This document shows positions 53,201 through 62,397 of a DNA stretch of 64,000 nt, piece after piece; within the stretch, counting starts at the first letter, position 1, and each line of letters begins with the position of its first letter. Made by a program: the position numbers and the translations under genes. Under the pieces are notes generated by a model that was not told where the DNA came from, made no database searches, and saw only the letters and a list, made by a program, of their open reading frames with translations. The stretch is from contig NZ_CP088014.1 of NCBI RefSeq assembly GCF_021044685.1, positions 496,001 through 560,000 of the forward strand, in the 5' to 3' direction. Origin of the DNA: Bradyrhizobium daqingense (lineage in GTDB: Bacteria > Pseudomonadota > Alphaproteobacteria > Rhizobiales > Xanthobacteraceae).

Positions 53201-53445
53201 CTGTAGAGATACAGCATGTCCTCGACGCCGTTGATCTCCTGCTCGATCGGAGCTGCGACCGTGTCGGACACGGTCTGCGCCGAGGCGCCAGGATATTGCG
53301 TGGTGACGACGACCGTCGGCGGCACCACTTGCGGATATTCGGAGACCGGCAGCGTGGTATAGGCCAGCGCGCCGACGATCAGCAGCACGATCGACAGCAC
53401 CATCGCGAGGATAGGCTGGTTGATGGAGAGACGGCCAAGATTCAT
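50281..53445 (-). CDS. RND multidrug efflux transporter, HAE1 family inner-membrane pump
   Basis: 1054 residues, the normal AcrB/MexF length. Helix 1 opens FINQP-like (RLSINQPILAMVLSIVLLIV). The proton-relay helix 4 has GIVVDDAIVVVENVERHLE with the Asp pair, and helix 10 ends in the usual Lys region. Two large periplasmic loops follow helices 1 and 7. With the adaptor encoded just upstream (start and stop overlap by 4 bp) and an outer-membrane TolC-type protein encoded elsewhere, it would export hydrophobic compounds. No local repressor gene is seen. Confidence 0.95.
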   Translation of the reverse strand: MNLGRLSINQPILAMVLSIVLLIVGALAYTTLPVSEYPQVVPPTVVVTTQYPGASAQTVSDTVAAPIEQEINGVEDMLYLYSQATSNGQLTITVTFKLGTDLDKAQVLVQNRVAIAQPRLPEEVQRNGVTTRKNSPDILMVVFMLSPDDTFDQLYISNYALLQVRDQLLRLDGVGDIQIFGARDYSMRLWLDPDRIANLGLTSAEVLAAIRAQNVQIAGGQIAEPPIADRAFQPNLTFTGRLKDQKQFEDILIKAGSDGRIVRLRDVARIELGALSYSTNSFLLRKSAVAMLVTQRPGSNALATAKNISDTMTTLKESFPRGLDYNIGYNPTEFIAQSVHELIKTIYEAMLLVVIVVLVFLQGWRPAIIPIIAIPVSLVGTFAVMAALGFSINNLTLFGLVLAVGIVVDDAIVVVENVERHLEHGMSRRDAALKTMEEVGSALVSIALVLCAVFVPTAFLGGISGQFFQQFAVTIAVATAISCFCSLTLSPALASLILIPHEEKKPPAAWNLIARGWNAFTGVFNRVFDRLAHGYAGLANFVIRHSVVMLLAYVLLIGGAGWLLVTTPQGFIPAQDRGYVIVSVQLPGAASLARTTEVVREIERIALDTPGIVRVAAFAGFSGATRTQAGNAAALFPVFDEPEARMKKGLTANAITVELRKRLSAIEGAFIIVIPPPAVPGIGTGGGFTIRIQDRQGRGPEMLAAATDELVAAARKSPLLLGPTVFSPFSANTPQLFVDIDRTKAQKLGVPISNINETIQTYFGSNYVNDFNLFGRTYHVTAQADFPYRKEPSDLARLRTRNASGDMVMLGSVVEFKDVSGPDRVARYNLYAASELQGEPAPGTSSTTALNTIKQLANDTLPSGFTFEWTDLSYQQVTGGNAGLLVFPICVLFVYLVLAAQYGSWTLPFAVILIVPMCLLAATIGVRIMGQDVNILTQIGFVVLVGLAAKNAILIVEFARDIENEGRSRLEAVIEACRLRLRPILMTSFAFILGVLPLVISSGSGSEMRQAVGVAVFFGMIGVTLFGLLFTPIFYVVVRNLAEGRRDKKPETVA

Positions 53446-54647
53446 GACTTGCCACCGGCCGGGGCTTGCGCGGTCTGCGGGGCGACCTTGGCGCCGACAC
53501 GGGCGCGCTGGATGCCGTTGACGATGACGCGGTCCTCCGCCTTCAAGCCTTCGCGGATCACGCGCAGGCCGTCGTCCAGCGGACCGAGCACCACCGGGCG
53601 CGCCTCGACGGTGTCATCAGGTTTGACCACGAACACGATCTTGCGGGACTGATCGGTCGCAATCGCAACGTCGGGGATCAGCAGCGCCTCATAGGGCGCG
53701 CTGCCGATCAGGCGGACGCGGCCGAACTGGCCGGGCAGGATCGAGAGGTCGGTGTTCTTGACCACGGCGCGGCTGCGCAACGTGCCGGTCGAGACGTCGA
53801 GGCGGTTGTCGAGAAAATTGACGGCGCCCTCACGCGACGGCTTGGTCTCGCCTGCCAGCGTCACCTGCACCGGATTTGCGGTGTCGCGCGAGCTTGGGCG
53901 CCGTCCTTCGAACCACAGCTTGCTGTATTTGATGAAGGTCGCCTCATCCATGTCGAAATAGATGTAGATCGGATCCAGCGTGACGATCGACGTTAGCAAT
54001 GTCGACGTTCCGCTATCGCTGCCCTGCACGAGGTTGCCGGGGCTGACGAGGTGGCGGCTGACGCGGCCGGTCAGCGGCGCCGTGACATGCGTGAACTCGA
54101 TGTTGAGCTTGGCGGCCTTCAGCGCGCCCTCGGCCTGCTTCTCGGCAGCGTGCGCGGCCTGCAAGGCCTGGCGGCGCTGATCGACGACCTGCTCGGAGAC
54201 CGCACTGGTCTGCACCAGGCTGAGGCCGCGATCGAGCTCGCGCTTGGCAAGCTCGACCCGGGCGCGCGCGTCGGAGAGCTGCCCTTCCGCCTGCGTCGCC
54301 ACCGCCTCGAACGGACGCGGGTCGATCACGTAGAGCAGATCGCCCTGACGCACGATGGCCCCGTCCTGGAATTCGACCGAGTTGACGAAGCCGCCGACGC
54401 GGGGGCGCACCTGCACCTCCTCGACCGCCTCGAAGCGGCCGGTGTATTCGTCCCAATCGGTGACGGTGCGCTTGACCGGCTGGGCGACAGTGACCGGCGC
54501 CGGCGGCGGGGCAGCAGCCTGGGATGCCGGTTTGTCGCAGCCCGCGAGCGCGAATGCCGCGATGAGGAGCCCGCCCATGGCGCCGTGCCGCACCTGGATG
54601 AAATCGTGCTTTTTGACAGGTCGCTCGTTTCCGTCCGGTCCGCCCAT
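53442..54647 (-). CDS. RND efflux periplasmic adaptor (membrane fusion protein), lipoprotein
   Basis: 401 residues. A lipoprotein signal ends at LIAAFALAGC. The HlyD-like order is barrel-lipoyl-hairpin-lipoyl: EVQVRPRVGGFVNSVEFQDG, a coiled-coil hairpin (about 110-170), IEFTHVTAPLTGRVSRHLVS and LPGQFGRVRLIGSAPYEALL. It links the inner-membrane RND pump to an outer-membrane channel. GAGGACTGGG lies before the ATG. Confidence 0.94.
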   Translation of the reverse strand: MGGPDGNERPVKKHDFIQVRHGAMGGLLIAAFALAGCDKPASQAAAPPPAPVTVAQPVKRTVTDWDEYTGRFEAVEEVQVRPRVGGFVNSVEFQDGAIVRQGDLLYVIDPRPFEAVATQAEGQLSDARARVELAKRELDRGLSLVQTSAVSEQVVDQRRQALQAAHAAEKQAEGALKAAKLNIEFTHVTAPLTGRVSRHLVSPGNLVQGSDSGTSTLLTSIVTLDPIYIYFDMDEATFIKYSKLWFEGRRPSSRDTANPVQVTLAGETKPSREGAVNFLDNRLDVSTGTLRSRAVVKNTDLSILPGQFGRVRLIGSAPYEALLIPDVAIATDQSRKIVFVVKPDDTVEARPVVLGPLDDGLRVIREGLKAEDRVIVNGIQRARVGAKVAPQTAQAPAGGKS

Positions 54648-54935
54648 CCCAGTCCTCGCATCAAAAGCCGCGGCAAATGCAGGGTGCGCGCCTGCTCACG
54701 GGCGTCACAAGATGGGCGGCAATAATGAACTCTTCAAGACCAATGCGCGTGCAATGCTCCGCCGGGAGGCCTGACCGGATGGCCGGTTGACACGACTTGT
54801 TCGCCTCTCCTCGCCTGCGGCGGGACGGGCGGAGGAGAAGGAAGGGCGGGTCAGCGTCTTCGCACATGACGGGCAAGGCGGCCTCGGCTAGGATACTCCA
54901 ACAAAAACAAGAGGAATTGTCCGGGGAGGACAGGC
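54648..54935. promoter_or_regulatory. 288-bp divergent region, RND operon / catabolic operon
   Basis: No gene. It contains TTGACA at about 54787 without a clear -10, GC-rich imperfect hairpins around 54805-54840, and the strong GGGGAGGA ribosome site of the next gene at about 54923. No TetR-type palindrome could be singled out. Confidence 0.35.
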
Positions 54936-56090
54936 GTGCACCAGGGACGTGTCGTTTACGGCGCGATCGAGGAGGTCGTGTTCGGCCATCCCGCAGCCGA
55001 GGCCATCGTGGCGCAGATGGACCGGCTGGGAACGCGCCGCGCCTTCCTGATGGTCTCAGGCACGCTCAACCGGCAGACCGACGAGATCACAAGAATCAAG
55101 CTGGCGCTCGGCGCACGCTGCGCCGGACTGTTCGACGCGATGCCGGCGCACACGCCGCGCGAAGCGGTGATCGCCGCCACTCGCGCGGCGCGCGAAGTTG
55201 ACGCCGACCTGATCGTCACCGTCGGTGGCGGCTCCATCACCGACGGCGCCAAGGCGGTGCAGCTCTGCCTTGCCAACGGCATCGACGATATCGAGGGCAT
55301 CGACCGCATTCGCGTCCACAAGGGCGCCGCGCCGCAGATGAACGCACCCGCGGTGCGCCAGATCAGCGTGCCGACCACGATCGCCGGCGGCGAGTTCAGC
55401 GCGATCGCCGGCATCACCGACCGAGCTGCCCATGTGAAGCAGATGCTGCGGCATCCGCTCACGGTGCCGCGCGCGACCATCCTCGACCCCGCCATCACCG
55501 TACACACGCCGGAATGGCTGTTTCTGTCGACGGGTATCCGCGCCGTCGACCATTGCGTGGAAGCGATCTGCTCGCGCGAGACGCATCCCTATGCCGACGC
55601 GCAATCGGTCAAGGGCCTCGCCATGCTCGCCGACGCGCTGCCGCGGGTGAAGGCGGACCCTGCCGATCTCGACGCCCGGATGGACGCGCAGATCGGCACT
55701 TGGCTGTCGATGGGCGCGCTTTCGGCCGGCGTTCCCATGGGCGCGAGCCACGGCATCGGCTACGTGCTGGGCGGGGCTTTCGACGTGCCGCATGGCTACA
55801 CCTCCTGCGTCATGCTGCCGGCGGTGATGCGCTGGAACGCGCGCGACAATGCCGAGCGCCAGATGATCGTCGCCGCCGCGATGGGCTATCCCGGTCGGAG
55901 CGCGGCCGACGTGCTCGATGCCTTCATCCGCTCGCTCGGCATGCCACGCAGCCTCGCCGACGTCGGCGTGTTGCGGGAGCATTTCGATGGCATTGCCGAA
56001 CAGGCGATGCGCACGAACTGGATCCCGCGCAATCCGCGCAGGATCGACGGCCCCGCCGACGTGCGCGAAATCCTGCTTCTTGCCGCATGA
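54936..56090 (+). CDS. iron-containing alcohol dehydrogenase / maleylacetate reductase family
   Basis: 384 residues from GTG at 54936, with GGGGAGGA 8 bases upstream. The N-terminal nucleotide-binding domain has IVTVGGGSITDGAKAVQLCL. The metal-binding helical domain has TGIRAVDHCVEAICSRETHP and SMGALSAGVPMGASHGIGYV, then FDVPHGYTSCVMLP, giving the Asp/His ligands. The length and the short N-terminus resemble maleylacetate reductases of aromatic (resorcinol, chlorocatechol) pathways, but no ring-cleavage genes are near. It leads the operon with an acyl-CoA synthetase and an ABC importer. Confidence 0.85.
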   Translation: MHQGRVVYGAIEEVVFGHPAAEAIVAQMDRLGTRRAFLMVSGTLNRQTDEITRIKLALGARCAGLFDAMPAHTPREAVIAATRAAREVDADLIVTVGGGSITDGAKAVQLCLANGIDDIEGIDRIRVHKGAAPQMNAPAVRQISVPTTIAGGEFSAIAGITDRAAHVKQMLRHPLTVPRATILDPAITVHTPEWLFLSTGIRAVDHCVEAICSRETHPYADAQSVKGLAMLADALPRVKADPADLDARMDAQIGTWLSMGALSAGVPMGASHGIGYVLGGAFDVPHGYTSCVMLPAVMRWNARDNAERQMIVAAAMGYPGRSAADVLDAFIRSLGMPRSLADVGVLREHFDGIAEQAMRTNWIPRNPRRIDGPADVREILLLAA

Positions 56091-56109
56091 TCCCCAAGCC
56101 GGAGGACTG

Positions 56110-57660
56110 ATGTACCCAGGTCAGCATGCCCGCCTACGCCCGCTTCAGCCCGCCTTCATCATGGCGGCGACAGGCGAGACCATCACCTATCGCGAGCTGG
56201 AGGCACGCAGTAACCGCCTCGCGCATCTGTTCCGGAAGCACGGCCTGAAGCGGCTCGATCACTACTCGATCTTCATGGAGAACAATTCCCGTTATCTCGA
56301 AGCCTGCGGCGCGGGCGAGCGGTCCGGCCTCTACTACACCTGCATCAACTCCTTCCTGACGCCGGGCGAGCTCGCTTATCTCCTCGTCAACAGTCGGTCC
56401 AGGATCCTGATCACGTCGGTGGCCAAGCTCGACATCGCGCGCGAGGCGATCCAGGCCTGCCCCGAGGTCAAGCTCTGCATCGTCGCCGACGGCCCCGGCG
56501 AGAGCGACCGCATCGTCGGCCTTGCCGAGGTGACCGCCGGCCTGCCGGCGACGCCGATCGCCGACGAGTGGCTCGGCACCGCCATGCTCTATTCATCGGG
56601 CACGACGGGACGGCCCAAAGGCATTTTGCGGCCGCTGCCCGAGGAGCCGCCGAGGCACAATCTGCCGCTGTTCGATTTTCTGACCAAGCTCTGGAACTAC
56701 CGCGAGGGCATGGTCTATCTGTCGCCGGCGCCGCTCTATCACTCGGCGCCGCAGGCGGCCGTGAACCTCACGATCCGCATGGGCGGCACCGTGATCATCA
56801 TGGAGAGCTTCGATCCCGAACGCTATCTCCAGCTCGTCGAGCGCTGGGGCATCACCCACACCCAGCTGGTGCCGACCATGTTCTCGCGCATGCTGAAGCT
56901 GCCGGAGGAGGTGCGAAAGCGCTACGACCTGTCCTCGCTCGAGATCGCGATCCACGCCGCCGCGCCCTGCCCGGCCCTGGTCAAGGACGACATGATCAAA
57001 TGGTGGGGACCGATCATCCACGAATATTACGGCGCGACCGAGGGCCTCGGCTTCACCGCCTGCAACAGCGAGGAATGGCTGGCCCATCGCGGCACCGTTG
57101 GCAAGGTTCTGCTCGGCGACCTCCACATTCTCGACGAGAACATGCAGGAATGCCCGACCGGAACGCCCGGCCAGGTCTGGTTCAAGACGGCCACACCATT
57201 CGAATATTTCAACGATCCCGAGAAGACCAAGGAAGCCCGCTCGGCCGACGGCAGCATGAGCACGGTCGGCGACGTCGGCTATGTCGACCAGGACCGCTTC
57301 CTTTATCTCACCGACCGCGCCACCTTCATGATCATCTCCGGCGGGGTAAACATCTATCCGCAGGAATGCGAGAATCTGCTGATTACTCACCCGAAGGTCG
57401 CCGATGCCGCCGTGTTCGGCGTGCCCAATCCTGACCTCGGTGAAGAGGTGAAGGCGGTGGTGCAGCCGATGCCCGGCGTGGTGCCCGGCCCCGCGCTCGC
57501 GGATGAGTTGATCGCGTTCTGCGCCAAATCGCTGTCGCGGCAGAAAGTGCCGCGCTCGGTCGATTTCGAGAAGGAATTGCCGCGGCTGCCGACAGGCAAG
57601 CTGTACAAGCGGCTGCTCAGGGACCGCTATTGGGCGAACAAGGCGTCGCGGATCGTGTGA
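56110..57660 (+). CDS. acyl-CoA synthetase (AMP-forming, ANL superfamily)
   Basis: 516 residues from ATG at 56110, with GGAGGA upstream. The P-loop is MLYSSGTTGRPKGI, then HEYYGATEGLG, the hinge/ADP region VGDVGYVDQDRFLYLTDRAT, SGGVNIYPQECENLL and the C-terminal lysine loop LPRLPTGKLYKRLLRD. It activates a carboxylic acid to its CoA ester. The operon suggests the acid is, or derives from, the solute taken up by the importer encoded downstream. Confidence 0.92.
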   Translation: MYPGQHARLRPLQPAFIMAATGETITYRELEARSNRLAHLFRKHGLKRLDHYSIFMENNSRYLEACGAGERSGLYYTCINSFLTPGELAYLLVNSRSRILITSVAKLDIAREAIQACPEVKLCIVADGPGESDRIVGLAEVTAGLPATPIADEWLGTAMLYSSGTTGRPKGILRPLPEEPPRHNLPLFDFLTKLWNYREGMVYLSPAPLYHSAPQAAVNLTIRMGGTVIIMESFDPERYLQLVERWGITHTQLVPTMFSRMLKLPEEVRKRYDLSSLEIAIHAAAPCPALVKDDMIKWWGPIIHEYYGATEGLGFTACNSEEWLAHRGTVGKVLLGDLHILDENMQECPTGTPGQVWFKTATPFEYFNDPEKTKEARSADGSMSTVGDVGYVDQDRFLYLTDRATFMIISGGVNIYPQECENLLITHPKVADAAVFGVPNPDLGEEVKAVVQPMPGVVPGPALADELIAFCAKSLSRQKVPRSVDFEKELPRLPTGKLYKRLLRDRYWANKASRIV

Positions 57661-57679
57661 GGGCCAACGACACATTCAT

Positions 57680-57722
57680 CGTCGTCCCCGCCTGGCGCGC
57701 AACTGCGCGCGGGGCCGGGATA
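57680..57722. repeat. short repeat fragment, family H/D
   Basis: CGTCGTCCCCGCCTGGCGCG and AACTGCGCGCGGGGCCGGGA, a compact palindrome related to the inner part of the repeat at 24457-24557. It lies in the 238-bp gap between the synthetase and binding-protein genes; the rest of the gap shows only the GGGAGG ribosome site. Confidence 0.6.
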
Positions 57723-57898
57723 CCGCGTGATCCGTCCCTTCGCACCTGCACTCTCACATGATGAACGTGTGAAACCCCGCGGCCATCCGTCATCCGAATT
57801 GTCGAGGCTTCCTGCGGACTTGCCCGTTGCTTCGCTCCACCTGTCTCGCTATCGTCTGACAAACAGGCCGCAAAGGCCGTTGTCTAGGGAGGATGAGC

Positions 57899-59497
57899 AT
57901 GCGGAGCGTGTGGGCGCTCGCCGCAATGGCGGCGCTATCTGTGCTGACGGCCTCGACCACCACGCTGGCCGGCGAGCCCAAGCAGGGCGGCATCCTGCGG
58001 ATGTATCATCGCGACAGCCCCGCCAACGCCTCCATCCATGAGGGCGCGACCTACTCGCTCAACATTCCCTTCATGCCGGTGTTCAACAACCTCGTCATCT
58101 ACAAGCAGGACGTGGCGCAGAACAGCATGGACAGCATCGTGCCCGAGCTCGCCGAGAGCTGGGCCTGGGCGGGCGATAACAAGACGCTGACCTTCAAGCT
58201 GCGCCAGGGCGTGAAATGGCACGACGGCAAGCCGTTCACCTCGGCCGACGTGAAATGCACCTTCGACATGCTGATGGGCAAGGCGCAGCAGAAGTTCCGG
58301 CAGAACCCGCGCAAGACCTGGTACGACCAGGTCAACGACGTCTCGACCAATGGCGACTTCGAGGTCTCGTTCAACCTGAAGCGGCCGCAGCCCTCGCTGC
58401 TGGCGCTGCTCGCCTCGGGCTACACGCCGGTCTATCCCTGCCATGTCCCGCCCGCGGAGATGCGCACGCATCCGATCGGCACCGGCCCGTTCAAGTTCGT
58501 CGAGTTCAAGGCCAACGAATCCATCAAACTGACCCGCAATCCCGATTACTGGCGCAAGGGCCGGCCCTATCTGGACGGCATCGAGTTCACCATCATCCCG
58601 AACCGCTCGACCGCGATCCTCGCCTTCATCGCCGGCAAGTTCGACATGACCTTCCCGACGGAGGTGACGATCCCGCTGGTGAAGGACGTCAAGTCGCAGG
58701 CGCCGAACGCGATCTGCGAGATCGCGCCGACCAATGTTGCCACCAACATCATCGTCAATTCGTCCTCGCCGCCGTTCGACAATGTCGACATCCGCCGCGC
58801 CATGGCGATGGCGCTCGACCGCAAGGCGTTCATCTCGATCATGTTCGAGGGCCAGGGCGACGTCGGCGGCACCATGCTGCCGCCGCCGAACGGCCTGTGG
58901 GGCATGCCCAAGGAGATGCTGGAGACCATTCCCGGATACGGCCCCGACGTGAAGGCCAATCGTGAGGAGGCCAAGAAGCTGATGCAGAAGGCCGGCTACG
59001 GGCCCGACAAGCATCTCGCCGTAAAGGTCTCCACGCGCAACATCCCGATCTATCGCGATCCCGCGGTGATCCTGATCGACCAGCTCAAGAACATCTATAT
59101 TGACGGCGAGGTCGACGTGGTAGAAACAGCGAACTGGTTCCCGAAGGTCGCGCGCAAGGACTACATGATCGGGCTCAATCTCACCGGCAATGCCGTGGAC
59201 GACCCCGACCAGTCCTTCTACGAGAACTATGCCTGCGGCTCGGAGCGCAACTACACCAACTATTGCAACAAGGAGATCGAAAAGCTGTTCGACGTGCAGT
59301 CACAGGAGACCAATGTCGAGAAGCGCAAGAAGCTGGTCTGGGACATCGACAAGAAGCTGCAGGAGGATGTCGCGCGGCCCATCATCTTCCACAGCCGCAT
59401 GGGTAGCTGCTGGCAGCCTTACGTCAAGGGCATCACCATCATGACGAACAGCTCCTATAACGGCTATCGCTACGAGGATGCGTGGCTGGACAAGTAG
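57899..59497 (+). CDS. ABC transporter substrate-binding protein, family 5
   Basis: 532 residues from ATG at 57899, with AGGGAGG 6 bases upstream (ATG at 57893 is possible). Signal peptide ALAAMAALSVLTASTTTLAG. SBP family 5 features: PKQGGILRMYHRDSPANASI, LAESWAWAGDNKTLTFKLRQ, VKWHDGKPFTSADVKCTFDM and NVDIRRAMAMALDRKAFI. It delivers the substrate to the permeases encoded next. The ligand is unknown; peptides, opines or aromatic amides are possible. Confidence 0.93.
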   Translation: MRSVWALAAMAALSVLTASTTTLAGEPKQGGILRMYHRDSPANASIHEGATYSLNIPFMPVFNNLVIYKQDVAQNSMDSIVPELAESWAWAGDNKTLTFKLRQGVKWHDGKPFTSADVKCTFDMLMGKAQQKFRQNPRKTWYDQVNDVSTNGDFEVSFNLKRPQPSLLALLASGYTPVYPCHVPPAEMRTHPIGTGPFKFVEFKANESIKLTRNPDYWRKGRPYLDGIEFTIIPNRSTAILAFIAGKFDMTFPTEVTIPLVKDVKSQAPNAICEIAPTNVATNIIVNSSSPPFDNVDIRRAMAMALDRKAFISIMFEGQGDVGGTMLPPPNGLWGMPKEMLETIPGYGPDVKANREEAKKLMQKAGYGPDKHLAVKVSTRNIPIYRDPAVILIDQLKNIYIDGEVDVVETANWFPKVARKDYMIGLNLTGNAVDDPDQSFYENYACGSERNYTNYCNKEIEKLFDVQSQETNVEKRKKLVWDIDKKLQEDVARPIIFHSRMGSCWQPYVKGITIMTNSSYNGYRYEDAWLDK

Positions 59498-59539
59498 CGC
59501 AGGCCGTGGGCAGCTGACGGGTTCGACGGGAGGCGGTGC

Positions 59540-60487
59540 ATGTTTGCCTATCTGGTGCGGCGCCTATTCCTGATGCTCGTGACCCTGTTCGGGATCTCGA
59601 TCGTCATCTTCTTCCTGCTGCGCATCGTGCCCGGCAACATCGTCGACATCCTGTTCGCCGCCGCCGGCTATGTCGATCCCGCCGACAAGGCCAATCTGGA
59701 GAAGGAGCTCGGCATCGACCGGCCGCTGGTCGTGCAATATTGGCACTGGATCAGCGGTTTCCTGCGCGGCGATTTCGGCTACTCCTACGTCTCGGAAAAG
59801 CCCGCGCTGCAGGAGATCCTGCCGCGGATCCCGATCACGGCGCGCCTCGCCGGCCTTGCGCTATTGTTCTCGGCCTCCATCGGCATCCCGCTCGGCGTCA
59901 TCAGCGCGGTGAAACAGGGCACGAAGCTCGACTACGCCTTACGCGTCGTCAGCCTCAGCGGATTGTCGCTGCCCTCGTTCTGGCTCGGCCTGCTCATCCT
60001 CACCGCGTCGGTGGCGATGTTCGGCCAGATGCCGATCTTCAATCCGAATCCGCAGACCTGGCTCGAGGCGTTCGCCACCTACGCCGTGCCGGCCGCCGCG
60101 GTCGGCTTCCGCAGCGCAGCGCTGACCATGCGCATCGCTCGCTCCTCGATGCTGGAGGTGCTGCGGCAGGACTACATCCGCACCGCCCGTGCCAAGGGTG
60201 CCTCCGAGGCCGCCGTGAACTATCACCACGCGCTGAAGAACGCGATCCTGCCGGTCATCACCGTGATCGGCATCGAGGCCGCGTTCCTGATCGGCGGCCT
60301 GATCGTGACCGAGACCGTGTTCAACATCCCCGGCGTCGCCCGCTACCTGGTCGAGGCGATCCGCTGGCGCGACTATCCGATCGTGCAGAACCTCGTGATG
60401 TTCATCGCCGTCGTGGTGGTGTTCGCCAATTTCATCGTCGACATGCTCTACGCGGTGTTCGATCCGCGGATCAGGTACACGGATTAG
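59540..60487 (+). CDS. peptide-type ABC transporter permease, DppB type
   Basis: 315 residues. Helix 1 FLMLVTLFGISIVIFFLLRI, then PGNIVDILFAAAGYVDPADK, RGDFGYSYVSEKPALQEILP and the EAA loop YIRTARAKGASEAAVNYHHA. It ends FIVDMLYAVFDPRIRYTD. Second gene of the importer unit, 42 bp after the binding protein. Confidence 0.94.
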   Translation: MFAYLVRRLFLMLVTLFGISIVIFFLLRIVPGNIVDILFAAAGYVDPADKANLEKELGIDRPLVVQYWHWISGFLRGDFGYSYVSEKPALQEILPRIPITARLAGLALLFSASIGIPLGVISAVKQGTKLDYALRVVSLSGLSLPSFWLGLLILTASVAMFGQMPIFNPNPQTWLEAFATYAVPAAAVGFRSAALTMRIARSSMLEVLRQDYIRTARAKGASEAAVNYHHALKNAILPVITVIGIEAAFLIGGLIVTETVFNIPGVARYLVEAIRWRDYPIVQNLVMFIAVVVVFANFIVDMLYAVFDPRIRYTD

Positions 60488-60496
60488 GAGATCAGC

Positions 60497-61390
60497 TTGG
60501 CCGCGATCGACTTCGACGTTGAACTCAGGCGCGCCGGGGCGCATGCGACCGGCGGGTGGCGGCGCGTGCTGTTCATGGCGCAGCGGCATGTGCTGGGCGC
60601 GGCCGGGCTCGTCATCATGACGGCGTTCGTTCTCACCGCGATCTTCGCCGACTTCATCGCGCGCTACGATCCGCTGACGGTCGATTCCGCCCGTGCGCTG
60701 GCCCGCCCGAGCCTGGCGCACTGGATGGGCACGGACTCCTTCGGCCGCGACGTGTTCAGCCGCATCATCCACGGGGCACGGATCTCGCTCGCGGTCGGAC
60801 TCGGCTCGACCGCGCTCGGCGGCATCATCGGGGTGATCGTCGGCCTGACGTCGGGCTATCTCTCCGGCTGGGTCGATCTCGTGTTCCAGCGCGTCTCGGA
60901 CGTGCTCCAGGCGCTGCCGCTGCTGGTGCTCGCGCTGGTGATGACGGCCGCGCTCGGCCCGTCGCTGCCGAACGTCATCATCGCCATCGCGATTCCGCTG
61001 ATCCCGACGGTCGCGCGCGTGATCCGGGCCAACACGCTGGCGCTGCGCGAGCAGCCCTTCGTGGAGGCCGCAAAATCGATCGGCATGAGCGAGATGCGCA
61101 TCGCGCTCCGCCACGTGCTGCCGAACACGCTGGCGCCGCTGATCGTGCTCGCCACCGCGCAACTCGGCTCGACCATCCTCACCGAAGCTTCCCTCTCCTT
61201 CCTCGGCCTCGGCATTCCCGAGCCGTATCCGTCATGGGGCCGCATGCTCTCGGAATCCGCCGCCGAATATGTCCGCACCGCGCCCTGGCTGGTGATCTTC
61301 CCGGGCATCGCCATCAGCCTCGCCGTATTCGGCGCCAACCTGTTCGGCGACGCCCTGCGCGACGTCCTCGATCCACGGCAGCGCGGCTGA
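60497..61390 (+). CDS. peptide-type ABC transporter permease, DppC type
   Basis: 297 residues from TTG at 60497, with TAGGAG upstream. The motif [23 protein letters not shown] loop [20 protein letters not shown] and C-terminal [16 protein letters not shown] identify DppC. It shares TGATG with the following ATPase gene. Confidence 0.94.
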   Translation: MAAIDFDVELRRAGAHATGGWRRVLFMAQRHVLGAAGLVIMTAFVLTAIFADFIARYDPLTVDSARALARPSLAHWMGTDSFGRDVFSRIIHGARISLAVGLGSTALGGIIGVIVGLTSGYLSGWVDLVFQRVSDVLQALPLLVLALVMTAALGPSLPNVIIAIAIPLIPTVARVIRANTLALREQPFVEAAKSIGMSEMRIALRHVLPNTLAPLIVLATAQLGSTILTEASLSFLGLGIPEPYPSWGRMLSESAAEYVRTAPWLVIFPGIAISLAVFGANLFGDALRDVLDPRQRG

Positions 61391-62397
61391 TGGCTGACAA
61401 ATCCGATCTCGTGCTCGACGTGAAGAACCTGAAGACGGTGTTCTTCACCAATTCAGGCCTGTTCAAGGCCGTCGACGATCTCTCCTTCAGTGTGAGACGC
61501 GGCGAGACTCTGGCAATCGTCGGCGAATCCGGCTGCGGCAAGAGCGTCACGGCGCTCTCGCTGATGCGGCTGGTGCCCGATCCGCCCGGGCGTATCGTCG
61601 GCGGCTCCGTGTCGCTCGAAGGCACCGATGTGCTGGCGCTGGAGGAAGCGGAGATGCGCAAGATCCGCGGCAACCGCATCTCCATGATCTTCCAGGAGCC
61701 GATGACTTCGCTCAACCCCGTAATGCGGATCGGCGACCAGATCGTCGAAGCCGTGCGGCTGCACCGGAACCTGTCGGCCAAGGAGGCCGGGAATATCGCA
61801 GTCGAGATGCTGCGGCTGGTGCGCATCCCCGAGCCGGCGCGGCGCGCACGGGAATATCCGCATCAGCTCTCCGGCGGCATGCGCCAGCGCGCGATGATCG
61901 CCATGGCGCTGGCCTGCCGGCCGGCGCTGCTGATCGCGGACGAGCCGACCACCGCGCTCGACGTCACCATCCAGGCGCAGATTCTGGCGCTGATCCTCGA
62001 TCTCCAGAAAGAGCTCGGCACCGGCCTCGTGCTGATCACGCATGATCTCGGCGTCGTCGCGCAGACTGCGCAGCGCGTGATCGTGATGTATGCCGGTCGG
62101 AAGGTCGAGGAAGCCAGCGTCGAGGCCTTGTTTGCGGCGCCAAAACATCCCTATACGCGCGGGCTGATGGCGTCGATCCCCGCGGTACCGGCGTCCGGCG
62201 CCGCCGCGCAGGCGCGGCTGAACGAAATTCCTGGCACCGTGCCCTCGCTGGTGCGGCTGCCGCAAGGTTGCGCTTTCGCGCCGCGCTGCAAGCTCGCGAT
62301 CAAGCGCTGCGAGGCCGAATATCCACCGCTCGCGGACTGGGGCGGCGGCCATCTCGCGGCGTGCTGGCGCGCCGCTGAAGTTGCGGAGGTGGCATGA
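61390..62397 (+). CDS. peptide-type ABC transporter ATP-binding protein, DppD type
   Basis: 335 residues from ATG at 61390. Walker [10 protein letters not shown]-loop [20 protein letters not shown], signature [20 protein letters not shown], Walker [15 protein letters not shown]. The C-terminal oligopeptide-transporter extension has the Cys-containing [20 protein letters not shown], often an iron-sulfur site in this family. It overlaps dppF-like by ATGA. Confidence 0.95.
   Translation: MADKSDLVLDVKNLKTVFFTNSGLFKAVDDLSFSVRRGETLAIVGESGCGKSVTALSLMRLVPDPPGRIVGGSVSLEGTDVLALEEAEMRKIRGNRISMIFQEPMTSLNPVMRIGDQIVEAVRLHRNLSAKEAGNIAVEMLRLVRIPEPARRAREYPHQLSGGMRQRAMIAMALACRPALLIADEPTTALDVTIQAQILALILDLQKELGTGLVLITHDLGVVAQTAQRVIVMYAGRKVEEASVEALFAAPKHPYTRGLMASIPAVPASGAAAQARLNEIPGTVPSLVRLPQGCAFAPRCKLAIKRCEAEYPPLADWGGGHLAACWRAAEVAEVA

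Noticed and set aside
7062..57722. Repeated palindromes as a possible CRISPR array
   Set aside because: Copies are kilobases apart with no regular spacers or cas genes; they are dispersed intergenic repeats.
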